A stretch of DNA of 47,187 nt from CANNDT01 sp945876205 (GCA_947503365.1 CANNDT010000030.1:1-47187); one strand, 5' to 3'. Positions 17,457-26,987 are shown, counted from the first letter of the stretch. Notes: a model not told the origin generated them from the letters alone. A program made the numbers and translations.

Positions 17457-18694
17457 GGGCACGCTTCGCGATTCTTGCGGCCGCGGGCCTGGTGATGTGG
17501 CTTGGCGCCGACAGTGGCGCCTACTCGACGACCGGGAAGCGATGGCCGTCGGGATCCAATATCGTCATGCACCTGCAATTCGGATCGTCCAGCGGCGGCC
17601 TGATTGACGGCGGCAGCAGTTGGAATACGCCCGCCGAGAGTGCGCTCGCCATCTGGAATTCATTTCTGACGGGCGTGTCTTTTTCAGTGGTGCGCGACTC
17701 CACGGTCGGCAACACCTCGGGAAATCGCCTCAACAACGTCTCTTTCGGAGATGACGTGTATGGCGAGCCGTTTGACTCGGACACGCTGGCTGTCACCACC
17801 TCGTGGTACCGAACGTCTGACAACGCGTATACCGAGGCGGACGTCACATTCAACCGGAAATTCACCTGGAATTCGTATCGCGGCAATCGGAGAAGCGGAA
17901 CGGTCGACCTCCGGCGCGTGGCACTGCACGAGTTTGGTCACGTGATTGGACTGACGCACCCGGACCAGAACAATCAGTCTGTCACCGCCATCATGAATTC
18001 ACACATCAACGACGTCGACAGCCTGCAATCTGACGACACCAACGGCGCGCGTGCGATTTATGCCGGCAGCTCGATACCCGCTCCGTCGGCGAATCGCTCG
18101 CCGTCGGTGACGGCCACCTGCAATCCGTCCTGCACCGTGCAGACGGGACAGACCACCACCCTCGTCGCAACCGGCAGCGACCCCGACGGTGATCCCCTGA
18201 GCTATCAGTGGACGGCACCCCAGGGGTCCTTCAACAACGGCGGTATCGCCAGTCCCGTGTGGACGGCGCCGGCGCAGACCGGCACCGTGACCGCAACCGT
18301 TACCGTTCAGGACGGACGTGGCGGCAGGGGGACGGCCACCGTCACGCTGCAGGTCGTGCCTCGCGACACGTTGCGCGCGGGCGCGCGCCTGCTGCCAGGA
18401 CAGTCTCTGACGTCATCGAATGGCCGGTATCGACTGGTGTATCAGGTCGATGGCAACCTGGTGCTGTATGACGATGTGGATCGAACGACGCCATGGTCGA
18501 GCGGCACCGCCGGCATGGCGCCGGGTCAGGCCGTCATGCAGGCGGACGGCAACTTCGTCGTGTATGACGCGCAGGCCGCCGGAATCTGGAGCACCGGCAC
18601 CGCCGGCAACTCGAACGCCTTCCTCGCGCTGCAAAGCGACGGAAACCTCGTGGTCTACCGGGCGGACGGCGTGGCGGTATGGAGTGCGCGGTGA
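17453..18694 (+). CDS. Secreted matrixin-like zinc metalloprotease with PKD and bulb-lectin domains
   Basis: 413 aa. After a signal peptide (residues 1-19), a catalytic domain holds HEFGHVIGLTH at residues 159-169, a full HExxHxxGxxH zinc motif, with a later methionine in AIMNSH that fits the Met-turn. A PKD-like domain follows (about 205-298: GSDPDGDPLSYQW). The C-terminal domain has three QxDGNxVxY repeats (QVDGNLVLY, QADGNFVVY, QSDGNLVVY), the mannose-binding signature of bulb-type lectins. Lectins of this kind are best known from monocot plants and also occur in bacteria. The protein probably degrades or binds glycosylated extracellular material. It ends 16 bases from a convergent gene. 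Confidence 0.9.
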   Translation: MRARFAILAAAGLVMWLGADSGAYSTTGKRWPSGSNIVMHLQFGSSSGGLIDGGSSWNTPAESALAIWNSFLTGVSFSVVRDSTVGNTSGNRLNNVSFGDDVYGEPFDSDTLAVTTSWYRTSDNAYTEADVTFNRKFTWNSYRGNRRSGTVDLRRVALHEFGHVIGLTHPDQNNQSVTAIMNSHINDVDSLQSDDTNGARAIYAGSSIPAPSANRSPSVTATCNPSCTVQTGQTTTLVATGSDPDGDPLSYQWTAPQGSFNNGGIASPVWTAPAQTGTVTATVTVQDGRGGRGTATVTLQVVPRDTLRAGARLLPGQSLTSSNGRYRLVYQVDGNLVLYDDVDRTTPWSSGTAGMAPGQAVMQADGNFVVYDAQAAGIWSTGTAGNSNAFLALQSDGNLVVYRADGVAVWSAR

Positions 18695-18710
18695 CGCGAT
18701 CGCCGCGTCC

Positions 18711-19811
18711 CTACTTCGCTCGCCCCTTGTAGCCCTGCGAGATCATCGGAATCGAATAGACCTGCGCGGCGTTGGCGACTTCGTTGCCGCTGGCATCCCG
18801 CGCGCCTCGCGCAAGCACGAACAGCGTTTTCTTGTCGCGGCCGCCGAACGCGGCGCTGATGACCGGGCGCGGAGTCGGGATGATCCCGAGATACGTCCCG
18901 TCGGGGGCGATCACCTGCACGCCGGGATTGGTCGTCACGTAGATGCGACCCGCGGCGTCGATGGCGCTGCCGTCGCCGTTGCCGCCGCCTTCGAGCTTCG
19001 CGAACTCTCGCTGGTTGGTCAGTGATCCGTCAGGCAGGACGTCGAACGCCGCGAGCGTCGGACCGTTCGTCACGTAGAGGATCTTCTCGTCCGCGCTGAG
19101 GATGATGCCGTTGGGCGCGATGCTCTCGCCGAACCTCGCGACCACCCCCATCGGGTTCGCGTAGAAGACACCGCCCATCGTGAAGTAGACGCCGCCCTTG
19201 CTGTCAGCGGTCAGGTCATTCGGATTGGGACCGGTCACGCAGTCCAACGGATCGCCCTGGTATCGATTCGCGAAGATCGCCCGTCGCGGCGCGAGCCGAC
19301 TGATGTTCGTCCTCAAGCCTCGCTGCGCGATGAAGAGCGTCCCCTTCGAGTTGAAGGACAACGACCCGCCGGTATGCGTGTCCGAGTAGACCACCGACGC
19401 CTTCCCATTCGTCTCGAGCTTCACGACCGTGCTGTTGTCGTTCTGCGCAATCAGCACAGCGCCATCGTCAGTACCGACGATGCCGTCGCCGTTGTTGCCG
19501 GCTTCCTGCCAGAGAAACGACCAGCGCTGTCCGGCGCCGATCGCGCCAGGAATCGCCGCCACCGTGTAGTTTCTCGCCGGCGGTGGCCCCCCAGCGCGTC
19601 CAGCGTTCGGTGCGGCCGCGCGCCGTGGCGGAGGCGGCGTCCTGCAGGTCGCGATCAGGGCTGGAAGACCGGGATCGTCGGGCGAGGAGATCGACGGCGC
19701 TGGCGCGTTTGCGACCGGCGGCGGCAAGAGCGGCGCCTGGTCCTGGGCCAGCAGACACGTCGAGGCAGCCACGCACCACGCCACCGTCCACATGCGCTTC
19801 GTGTTGGTCAT
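18711..19811 (-). CDS. Secreted SMP-30/gluconolactonase-like beta-propeller protein
   Basis: 366 aa with a signal peptide (TVAWCVAASTCLLAQ) and a proline-rich linker to about residue 80. The beta-propeller portion has repeated blades with DDGAVLIAQ, NSKGTLFIAQ, PNPNDLTADSKGGVYFT, APNGIILSADEKILYVT and GDGSAIDAAGRIYVTT, the SMP-30/LRE pattern with metal-ligand-like Asn/Asp residues. Family members are lactonases or Ca-binding propellers. Last gene of the four-gene minus-strand operon that starts with the DUF6152 protein. The actual substrate is unknown. Confidence 0.85.
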   Translation of the reverse strand: MTNTKRMWTVAWCVAASTCLLAQDQAPLLPPPVANAPAPSISSPDDPGLPALIATCRTPPPPRRAAAPNAGRAGGPPPARNYTVAAIPGAIGAGQRWSFLWQEAGNNGDGIVGTDDGAVLIAQNDNSTVVKLETNGKASVVYSDTHTGGSLSFNSKGTLFIAQRGLRTNISRLAPRRAIFANRYQGDPLDCVTGPNPNDLTADSKGGVYFTMGGVFYANPMGVVARFGESIAPNGIILSADEKILYVTNGPTLAAFDVLPDGSLTNQREFAKLEGGGNGDGSAIDAAGRIYVTTNPGVQVIAPDGTYLGIIPTPRPVISAAFGGRDKKTLFVLARGARDASGNEVANAAQVYSIPMISQGYKGRAK

Positions 19812-19825
19812 CGCTTCTTCGAGTC

Positions 19826-20155
19826 TCAGGTGTTGTCGAGTCGCTCGAGAACCGTATACATCGGGCCGATGCCGAAGAACACGGCGAGCATGGCGAAGTG
19901 CTTGCCTCGCACGTTGGCCGCACTGAACCGGATGCGATCGCCAGGCTTGACGTCGAACTCCGCGTAGCGCCGCGAGATGGTGTTGTGGACCCGGAATTTG
20001 TGGTGCCCCGGGGTCAACGGAACGGTGACCGAGTCGCCATAGCGCAGGATGGCGTTCTCTCCACCGTCAACGGAGACATACAGCTCACGCTCCTGCATGT
20101 CTAGCGGCGACGCGCGCTCCACCGTGAGCGTGGCCTGATCGTGTTCTTCGGGCAA
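19826..20155 (-). CDS. Small protein with PEGA-like domain and C-terminal hydrophobic segment
   Basis: 109 aa. The central part (LYVSVDGGENAILRYGDSV, LTPGHHKFRVHNT) reads like a small beta-sandwich of the PEGA or elongation type, and FAMLAVFFGIGPMYTVL near the C-terminus could be one membrane helix. It has no signal peptide. It sits 3 bases after the upstream gene and 14 bases before the propeller gene, so it belongs to the operon. Function unknown. Confidence 0.7.
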   Translation of the reverse strand: MPEEHDQATLTVERASPLDMQERELYVSVDGGENAILRYGDSVTVPLTPGHHKFRVHNTISRRYAEFDVKPGDRIRFSAANVRGKHFAMLAVFFGIGPMYTVLERLDNT

Positions 20156-20158
20156 TCG

Positions 20159-20989
20159 TTACTTGAGACCCTTGCCAGCGGGATCCCGAACCAGGGCGTT
20201 GTAGCTGTCCACTTCGTTCATCGGCGCGCAGATGCCCTCGGTGATGCCCGAGAACAACCCGTACCAGCCGAAGTAGGTCGTCTTCTCGCGCTTCACGCGC
20301 GTGTAGGTCTTCACGTCGCCCACCCAGGGCTCCTGGTAGTAGGTCGGGTCGTACATCGTCATGCGAAGCTCGATGGTGTCCGGGCCGGTGCGCGTGTAGC
20401 GTTCTTCGATGCGCGCCGCGGTGCTCTTGGGAAAACCAAAGATATCGATCCAGGCCCGGTCATCGATGCCGACGGTGTTCATGACCAGCGTGTTGCCCTC
20501 CCAGGCCCCCGCCGTGTGGCCGTACCACGCGGGTCCGAGGTTCTCGAAGTTTTCGCCGGTGGGCACCGGCCGTCCATCCATCCACAGCTCGCGCAGCGTG
20601 CGTTCCCACTGAAAGAGCTGGAGGAGCCGTCCTTCGGTTTGAACGAATTCGACCGGCTCGGGATCGAGCAGCAGCCGCGGAAAACCGTTCGGGTTGCACT
20701 TGTGAGCCGGGTCGTTGCCATTCGCCGGGATGCGCTCGGCTCTGACGAAGCCTCGATGGTCGCCGTTCAGCGGCTCGCCGAGAAAACGGCCGCGAGTCGG
20801 CTTGTTCGCATCCAGCCTGGCTTCGCCCTCGGGCGTCATCGGCGGCACCTTCGCGCTGATGCTGCGATGCCCCTTGGTGATCTCCCAGATGCCGGACAGG
20901 TCTCGCGGATTGAATTGGGCCTGCGCCGTCGCCGACCACGAAAACCCGACCAGCAGGAGCAGCGCCAGGAGCGTTGAACGAGTTCGCAT
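20159..20989 (-). CDS. Secreted conserved hypothetical protein (DUF6152-partner type)
   Basis: 276 aa with a signal peptide (LLALLLLVGFSWSATAQAQ). The mature start NPRDLSGIWEITKG and the CNPNGFPRLLLDPEPVEF and WYGHTAGAWEGNTLVMNTVG blocks are characteristic of a secreted family abundant in Acidobacteria and often paired with DUF6152 proteins. No catalytic residues are known to me. It lies 9 bases downstream of the DUF6152 gene. A lipocalin-like beta fold is conceivable but not demonstrable here. Confidence 0.78.
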   Translation of the reverse strand: MRTRSTLLALLLLVGFSWSATAQAQFNPRDLSGIWEITKGHRSISAKVPPMTPEGEARLDANKPTRGRFLGEPLNGDHRGFVRAERIPANGNDPAHKCNPNGFPRLLLDPEPVEFVQTEGRLLQLFQWERTLRELWMDGRPVPTGENFENLGPAWYGHTAGAWEGNTLVMNTVGIDDRAWIDIFGFPKSTAARIEERYTRTGPDTIELRMTMYDPTYYQEPWVGDVKTYTRVKREKTTYFGWYGLFSGITEGICAPMNEVDSYNALVRDPAGKGLK

Positions 20990-20998
20990 TTCGGCTCC

Positions 20999-21400
20999 TT
21001 AGTCGATCGGATTGGCGCCGCGCTCGCGCGACATGATTTCCTTGCCGTCGGCGAGCACCACCTTGACGATGATGCCCAGCGGTGAGCCGTTGGCGGCGGG
21101 ATTGACGATGGCCGTGATCTCCTGGCCGACCTTGAGCGTGTTCCTGTTGTAGCCCTGGTTGGCCAGCGTGTGGACGTTGCTGTTTTCAAAACCCCAGGTG
21201 ACCACCTTGCCGGTCTCGTCCTTCACGTCCAGAAAAATCAGGACGTGCGGGTTCTGCCACTTGACCTGCGAGACGACGCCCTTCAGCGGGAGCCGTTTCT
21301 GCATGTCGAACGTCGCTCCCCTGCCGTGATGCGCGGCGACGGACGGCGCGAAGAGCGCCACGCCAGCAAGCAAGAGCAACCACGTGCGCAACGTCTTCAT
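20999..21400 (-). CDS. DUF6152 family secreted protein
   Basis: 133 aa. A signal peptide (LRTWLLLLAGVALFAPSVA) ends just before AHH, and the mature protein begins HHGRG, a conserved start of the family. The body (LPLKGVVSQVKWQNPHVLIFLDV, given as the span from LPLKG to FLDV) is a small beta-barrel-like repeat resembling OB-type domains. Function is unknown; the His-rich N-terminus hints at metal binding. First gene of the four-gene operon that runs to 18711. Confidence 0.85.
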   Translation of the reverse strand: MKTLRTWLLLLAGVALFAPSVAAHHGRGATFDMQKRLPLKGVVSQVKWQNPHVLIFLDVKDETGKVVTWGFENSNVHTLANQGYNRNTLKVGQEITAIVNPAANGSPLGIIVKVVLADGKEIMSRERGANPID

Positions 21401-21477
21401 CGATCGATACCCCTCGGTGTCTTCGCGGTGGACCGGGATCGTAATGGGGGAACTCTAGACCCCATCGACCAGAGGTG

Positions 21478-22689
21478 TCAAAAGACTCGCACCCTCACCG
21501 GACGCTCGACGTTCGGGAGAAACGCCGCCAGCAGCCCGAGCAGCGGCAGATACGAGCAGACCTGGTAGACCTGCTCGATGCTGGTGCGATCCGCCAGGGT
21601 GCCCAGCAGGGCCGCGCCGATCCCGGCGACGCCGAAGGCCAGACCGAAGAACACCCCCGAGATCATCCCGACGTTGGCCGGCATCAGCTCCTGCGCAAAG
21701 ACGACGATCGCGGGAAACGCGGACGACAACGTGCCGCCGATGATGACGGTGAGGATGACCGTCCAGAACAGGTTGGCATACGGCAGCGCGAGCGTGAACG
21801 GCAGCGCACCGAGGATGGAGAGCCAGATCACGTACTTGCGTCCGATGCGATCGCCGATCGGGCCGCCGAGCATGGTGCCGGTCGCGACGGCGCCGAGGAA
21901 GAGGAACAGGTCGATCTGCGACGTCCTGACCGAGACGCCGAAGCGGTGAATCAGGTAGAAGGTGTAGTAGCTGGTCAGGCTCACCATGTAGATGTATTTC
22001 GAGAAGATCAGCGCCACGAGCACGACGAGCGCCCGCTTGACCACCTGTGGCGGCAATGGCGATCGCTCGATCGGGCGGTTGGCCTGCCGGCGCGCCCGCT
22101 CGGCGCGATGATGCACGGCCCAGCGTCCGATGCTGATCAGGATCACGATCCCGAGGAGCGAGGCCGCCGAGAACCACGACACGCTCGACCGGCCGTTCGG
22201 CAAGACGACAAAGGCGGCCAGCAGCGGACCGAACGCCGAGCCGAAGTAGCCGCCGACCTGGAAGATCGACTGGGCCAGCCCGTGCTGCCCGCCCGACGCC
22301 ATGCGCGCCACCCGCGCTGACTCGGGATGAAAGATCGCGGAGCCGATGCCGACCGTCGCCGCGCTCGCCAGTAACAGCGGAAACGTCGGCGCGTACGCCA
22401 GCATCACCAGCCCGGCAAATGAGAACGCCATGCCGATGGGGAGTGAATACGGCTGCGGACGCTTGTCGGTGAAGAAGCCGATCACCGGCTGAAAGAGGGA
22501 GGCCGTGCCTTGGAAGACCAGGGTGATGAGCCCGACCTGCGCGAAGCTCAGCGCAAAGCCGGTCTTCAGCAGCGGGTAGATCGCTGGCAGTAGCGACTGA
22601 TTGAGATCATTGAGGAGATGACAGAAGCTGATCGCGCCGAGGACGCCGTATGCCGTCCGATCCGGGCGCGCAAGCGGCACCGTGGTCAC
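21478..22689 (-). CDS. MFS transporter, fosmidomycin-resistance (Fsr) type
   Basis: 403 aa from the GTG at 22689; the frame is open further upstream but contains no hydrophobic or family sequence. The first helix has AISFCHLLNDLNQSLLPAIY, the hallmark of the Fsr subfamily. The 12 helices include the cytoplasmic loop motif GDRIGRKY and FHPESARVARMASGGQHG. Members export small drugs and metabolites by proton antiport. The start is uncertain by a few codons, since a second GTG lies three codons downstream. It is divergent from the DUF5916 gene, with about 90 bases between them. Confidence 0.88.
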   Translation of the reverse strand: MTTVPLARPDRTAYGVLGAISFCHLLNDLNQSLLPAIYPLLKTGFALSFAQVGLITLVFQGTASLFQPVIGFFTDKRPQPYSLPIGMAFSFAGLVMLAYAPTFPLLLASAATVGIGSAIFHPESARVARMASGGQHGLAQSIFQVGGYFGSAFGPLLAAFVVLPNGRSSVSWFSAASLLGIVILISIGRWAVHHRAERARRQANRPIERSPLPPQVVKRALVVLVALIFSKYIYMVSLTSYYTFYLIHRFGVSVRTSQIDLFLFLGAVATGTMLGGPIGDRIGRKYVIWLSILGALPFTLALPYANLFWTVILTVIIGGTLSSAFPAIVVFAQELMPANVGMISGVFFGLAFGVAGIGAALLGTLADRTSIEQVYQVCSYLPLLGLLAAFLPNVERPVRVRVF

Positions 22690-22780
22690 TGTCCAAGCAT
22701 AACTCTCGCACCGCGATGATCGCGCCGACGTGAACCCCACGCAGTCGCGATCAAGGAAGAATTCGTAGACAATTGATCGG

Positions 22781-25066
22781 ATGTGGTCTTCGGTACGACC
22801 GGCGCGGGGCGCCGGACTCCTTTTCTCTGTCATTCTGGTCCTCGGCACCGCGGGCATTTCGGCTGCACAATCGCTGCCGCCCATCGAGGGGCCCCCGCCG
22901 CCTCTCGGGACCGCCACCATCAACCGCGACGACCGCGGCCGCGCCACCATCCGGGCGGTGCGCCTGGCGACGCCGTTCACGCTCGATGGACTCCTCGACG
23001 AAGAGGTCTACACGGCGGTCGAGGCGGCCAGCGGCTTCATTCAGCAGGTGCCTCGCGAAGGCGTGCCCGCAACCGAGCAGACCGAACTGTGGGTGTTCTT
23101 TGACGACACGAACCTGTATGTCTCGCTGCGCTGCCTCGACAGCCAGCCGGAACGCGAGATCGCGACCGAGTTGCGGCGCGACAACAGCGGACTGATCGCC
23201 AACGAAAGCATCAGCCTCGTGCTCGACACCTTCTACGACCATCGCAACGGTTTCACATTCCAGACCGGTCCGCTCGGCACCATTCGCGAGCAGGCGATTG
23301 TCGATGGCCAGTTGAACGAGAGCTGGAACACGGTGTGGGACGTCCGCTCGGCACGGTCCAGCGCCGGATGGACGACGGAGATGGTGATTCCGTTCAAGTC
23401 CTTGCGCTACGCCGGCTCGGGTCCGCAGGTCTGGGGTATCAACGTCCGGCGCATCGTCAAGTGGAAGAACGAGCAGTCGTTCCTGACCGGGGTGCCGGCC
23501 GCCTATGGGTCGGGCGGCGTGAATCGGCTGAACGTCGCCGCCACGCTGGTCGGTGTCGAGACGCCGCTCGAGTCGAAGAACCTGGAGCTGAAGCCCTACG
23601 CGACCTCGTCACTGGTCACCGACAGGAGCGCCGCGGTACCGGTGTCGAATGACCTGACGAAGAACGTCGGACTCGACTTCAAGTACGGGCTGACGCGCGG
23701 GCTGATGCTCGATGCGACGATCAACACCGATTTCGCACAAGTGGAAGAAGACCTGCAGCAGGTCAACCTGACGCGGTTCAGCCTGTTCTTTCCAGAGAAG
23801 CGGGAATTCTTCATGGAAGGCCAGGGCATCTTCGCCTTTGGCGGGGCGCCGCTGAACCCGTTCGGCGGAGGGATCGGCCGCGAAATACCGATCCTGTTCT
23901 TCAGCCGCCGCATTGGCCTGAGTGAGGGGCAGTCGGTGCCGGTCGTGGCGGGCGGACGGCTGACCGGTCGCGCCGGGGCCTACAGCATCGGCGCGATGAA
24001 TATTCAAACGGGCGAGAAGGTGTCAGCGCGAGCGCCCGCCACGAACTTCTCGATCGTGCGCGTCAAACGCAACATCCTGAGACGCAGCAGCATCGGCCTG
24101 ATCGCCACCCGCCGGGATCCGGGCACGGCGGCGGACGCGAACATGGCAGCGGGTCTCGACGCGAGCTTCGACTTCTACGACAACGTGGGCATGAGCGGCT
24201 ACTACGCGCGGACGAGCACGAGCGGCACGGCCGCGGACTCGAGTTCGAGCTACCGCGTGCTCGGTGAATACGGCGGCGACCGCTACGGCCTCGAAGCCGA
24301 ACACCTGGCGATCGGCGGGGGCTTCAATCCCGAGGTGGGCTTCGTCCGCCGCACGGATTTCCGCCGCACCCACGGCAATGCGAGGTTCAGCCCTCGAACG
24401 CCACGCAGCAGGCTGGTACGCAAGCTGTCATGGCAAGCCGGCCTCGACTATGTCGAGGACCAAGCCCGCACGGTCGTGCAGAACCGCACCGCATCGGCAA
24501 GTTTCGACATGGAGTTCAACAGCGGCGACTCGTTGTCGGCGGACTACCAGCACGACTACGAATTCATTCCCCGCGACTTCATCATCGCGACCGGCGTGCT
24601 CGTGCCGACCGGCGGCTACGAGTATTCGAACCTGCGCCTCGGATACCGGGTGGGACAACAGCGCAAGGTGTCAGGAACGCTGTCCGCGGCGGCCGGTTCG
24701 TTTTACGGCGGCGGCGACAAAAAGGAGACGTCGTACAGCGGCTACGTGGGTTTCGGGTCGCACTTCGCGCTCGAGCCGGCGGCGTCGCTCGCGTGGGTCG
24801 ATCTCCCGTACGGGCAGTTCACCGCGCGCGTGGTGAGCGGCCGCTTCATCGTCACGCCGAGTCCCCGGATGATGTTGAGCAGCCTGATGCAGTACAACGC
24901 CGCCACCAGCTCGCTGAGCTCGAGCGCGCGGCTTCGCTGGGAGTACCGCCCGGGCAGCGAGCTGTTCGTCGTCTACAGTGACGGGCGCGACACGCTGACG
25001 CGCGGCATCCCGAATCTGCTGAACCGCTCCCTGGCCGTGAAGATCACTCGCCTGATCCGCTACTGA
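22781..25066 (+). CDS. DUF5916 outer-membrane protein with N-terminal CBM9-like domain
   Basis: 761 aa. A signal peptide (SVILVLGTAGISAAQ) is followed by a carbohydrate-binding-module-9-like domain (about residues 65-215: FTLDGLLDEEVYTAVEAA, ANESISLVLDTFYD, GWTTEMVIPFKSLRYA). The rest is DUF5916, an aromatic-rich beta-barrel (FSLFFPEKREFFMEGQGIFA is diagnostic) ending in a barrel-like strand. Such proteins are thought to be outer-membrane barrels with an external sugar-binding-like domain. Function is not established. It is a single gene, ending 5 bases before a convergent cupin gene. Confidence 0.88.
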   Translation: MWSSVRPARGAGLLFSVILVLGTAGISAAQSLPPIEGPPPPLGTATINRDDRGRATIRAVRLATPFTLDGLLDEEVYTAVEAASGFIQQVPREGVPATEQTELWVFFDDTNLYVSLRCLDSQPEREIATELRRDNSGLIANESISLVLDTFYDHRNGFTFQTGPLGTIREQAIVDGQLNESWNTVWDVRSARSSAGWTTEMVIPFKSLRYAGSGPQVWGINVRRIVKWKNEQSFLTGVPAAYGSGGVNRLNVAATLVGVETPLESKNLELKPYATSSLVTDRSAAVPVSNDLTKNVGLDFKYGLTRGLMLDATINTDFAQVEEDLQQVNLTRFSLFFPEKREFFMEGQGIFAFGGAPLNPFGGGIGREIPILFFSRRIGLSEGQSVPVVAGGRLTGRAGAYSIGAMNIQTGEKVSARAPATNFSIVRVKRNILRRSSIGLIATRRDPGTAADANMAAGLDASFDFYDNVGMSGYYARTSTSGTAADSSSSYRVLGEYGGDRYGLEAEHLAIGGGFNPEVGFVRRTDFRRTHGNARFSPRTPRSRLVRKLSWQAGLDYVEDQARTVVQNRTASASFDMEFNSGDSLSADYQHDYEFIPRDFIIATGVLVPTGGYEYSNLRLGYRVGQQRKVSGTLSAAAGSFYGGGDKKETSYSGYVGFGSHFALEPAASLAWVDLPYGQFTARVVSGRFIVTPSPRMMLSSLMQYNAATSSLSSSARLRWEYRPGSELFVVYSDGRDTLTRGIPNLLNRSLAVKITRLIRY

Positions 25067-25071
25067 GCGGC

Positions 25072-25482
25072 CTACGGCTTGGTGATATCGACCGCGATCC
25101 AGACGGCGGGCACCGTGCCCCTGTTCTCGGCCCAGTGCGTCGTCGCCCGTCCCTCGGCAAATCCGCCGCCGGCACTTGCCACGGTGTCGGCCTTGCCGTC
25201 CTGGTGATAGGTGACATCGCCCTGAAGAAAATAGGTGATCGCGGGCCGGTCGACGTGATTGTGGAGGCCCAGCACGCCGCCCGGTGCGAGCGTGAGCTTT
25301 CTCATGCGAATCGTGCGGCCCGCGGTCGACTCGAACTCCGGCGCCAGCGCCATCGATCGCAGCAGCTCTTCGCTTTGACCCACCGTCACCGTGGGCGCCT
25401 GTCGCTGGCCGGCGACGTAGCCGGACGCGAAGACGACGACCATGACTGCGGCTCCAAGCATCGCGGTTCGTGTGCGCACCAT
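25072..25482 (-). CDS. Exported cupin-domain protein
   Basis: 136 aa from the ATG at 25482, preceded by GAGGTGAGGTG. The hydrophobic start (AAVMVVVFASGYVAG) is a signal peptide or anchor. The cupin barrel shows motif 1 as GVLGLHNHVDRPAITYFLQG, with metal ligands HxH and a downstream histidine in TTHWAENRG. Small cupins may be sensors, isomerases or dioxygenases; this one is too generic to assign. It is divergent from the anion symporter gene and convergent with the DUF5916 gene. Confidence 0.82.
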   Translation of the reverse strand: MVRTRTAMLGAAVMVVVFASGYVAGQRQAPTVTVGQSEELLRSMALAPEFESTAGRTIRMRKLTLAPGGVLGLHNHVDRPAITYFLQGDVTYHQDGKADTVASAGGGFAEGRATTHWAENRGTVPAVWIAVDITKP

Positions 25483-25549
25483 CACCTCACCTCGTTGGCG
25501 AGGAGTGTACGATATCCTCACCCGCGCATGCACGAACCAGAAACAATCT

Positions 25550-26986
25550 ATGAGTACTAGTGCGACGGCCATCGCCGCCCTGCCGGAGGGCGGCGTCGAC
25601 CTGTCGTGGCGCGCGAATCTCGCTCGCGCGGTCTGCGTGTTGGTGCCGCTGGCCCTGTGGTTCGCGCCGCTCGGGATCGAGGCGCGAACGCAGCACGGGC
25701 TGGCGATCGCCCTCTTCATGATCCTGGCGTGGATGACCGAAGCGCTGGAGTACGCGCTGGCGGGGTTCATCGGCTGCTACCTGTATTGGGCGCTCGGCGT
25801 CGTCCCGTTCGGGGTGGCGTTCAGCGGCTTCGCGACAGACACGCCGTGGTTCCTGTTTGGCGCCGGGTTGTTTGGCGCGATGGCGACCAAGACCGGACTG
25901 GCGCGCAGGATCGCGTTCATCGTCATGCAGAGCGTCGGCAAGACCTATTCGCGGATCCTGCTGGGGCTGATCATCACCGACTTCCTGCTGACATTCGTCA
26001 TCCCCTCCGGGATTGCGCGGGTGGTCGTCATGTCGGCGGTCGCCCTCGGGCTCGCGGAAGCGTTTGGCGTCGGCCCTGGCAGCAATATCGGCCGCGCGAT
26101 GTTCCTGATCATCACCTATGCCGCCGGCCTCTTCGACAAGATGATCATCGCCGGCGCCGCCTCGATTACCGCGCGCGGCGCGATCGAACGCGTGGGCGGC
26201 GTCGAAGTGCTGTGGAGCCAGTGGTTCTTCGCCTACCTGCCGTGCGACATCCTCACGATCATCATCGCGTGGCGGCTGGTGCTCTGGCTCTATCCTCCGG
26301 AAAAGGAGTCGTTCACCGAGGAGGCGACGTACCTCGAAAACGAAATCCGGCAGATGGGCGGCTGGAACGCCCAGAGCACACGCGCCGCGCTCCTGATTAC
26401 CCTCGCGATCGGGCTCTGGCTGACCGACTTCATCCACCACATCCCGCCGTCGGTCATCGGCCTCGGCGTCGGACTCGCGGCGGTCGTCCCGGGAATCGGC
26501 GTGCTGACGACCGACGACATGAAGCGGATGAACTACCTGCCCGTGTTCTTCGTCGCGACCGCAGTCAGCATGGGAGAGGTCCTCGTGCAGACCAAGGCGC
26601 TCGGCCTGCTGACGACCATCCTGCTGTCATGGATGGAACCGATGCTCGGCAGCATTATGCAGACGACGCTGGTGCTCTATTGGACCGCGTTCGCGTACCA
26701 CATCTTCCTGGCGAGCGAGATCTCGATGCTGGGGACGTCCATCCCGGTGCTGATGAACTTCGCCAAGAGCCACGGCATGGATCCGCTGCTGATCGGCATG
26801 ATCTGGACGTTCGGCGCCGGCGGGAAGCTGTTCGCGTATCAGTCGGGAGTGCTGATCGTCGGCATGTCGTACGGCTATTTCAACAGCCGCGACCTGTTCC
26901 GACTCGGTCTGCTGCTGACCCTGGTGCAGTGCGTACTGCTGCTGCTCCTGGTCTTCTTCTACTGGCCGCTGATAGGCCTTCGTTAG
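25550..26986 (+). CDS. DASS family sodium/anion symporter (SLC13-like)
   Basis: 478 aa. The ATG at 25550 begins MSTSATAIAALPEGG; the open frame continues upstream over the promoter region. The protein has about 11-12 hydrophobic segments, including FMILAWMTEALEYALAGFIG, FGAGLFGAMATKTGLARRIA and the conserved IPSGIARVVVM stretch near the first substrate-binding hairpin. The family takes up di- and tricarboxylates or sulfate with sodium. The ligand cannot be told here. A strong hairpin directly follows the stop. Confidence 0.85.
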   Translation: MSTSATAIAALPEGGVDLSWRANLARAVCVLVPLALWFAPLGIEARTQHGLAIALFMILAWMTEALEYALAGFIGCYLYWALGVVPFGVAFSGFATDTPWFLFGAGLFGAMATKTGLARRIAFIVMQSVGKTYSRILLGLIITDFLLTFVIPSGIARVVVMSAVALGLAEAFGVGPGSNIGRAMFLIITYAAGLFDKMIIAGAASITARGAIERVGGVEVLWSQWFFAYLPCDILTIIIAWRLVLWLYPPEKESFTEEATYLENEIRQMGGWNAQSTRAALLITLAIGLWLTDFIHHIPPSVIGLGVGLAAVVPGIGVLTTDDMKRMNYLPVFFVATAVSMGEVLVQTKALGLLTTILLSWMEPMLGSIMQTTLVLYWTAFAYHIFLASEISMLGTSIPVLMNFAKSHGMDPLLIGMIWTFGAGGKLFAYQSGVLIVGMSYGYFNSRDLFRLGLLLTLVQCVLLLLLVFFYWPLIGLR

Positions 26987-26987
26987 T

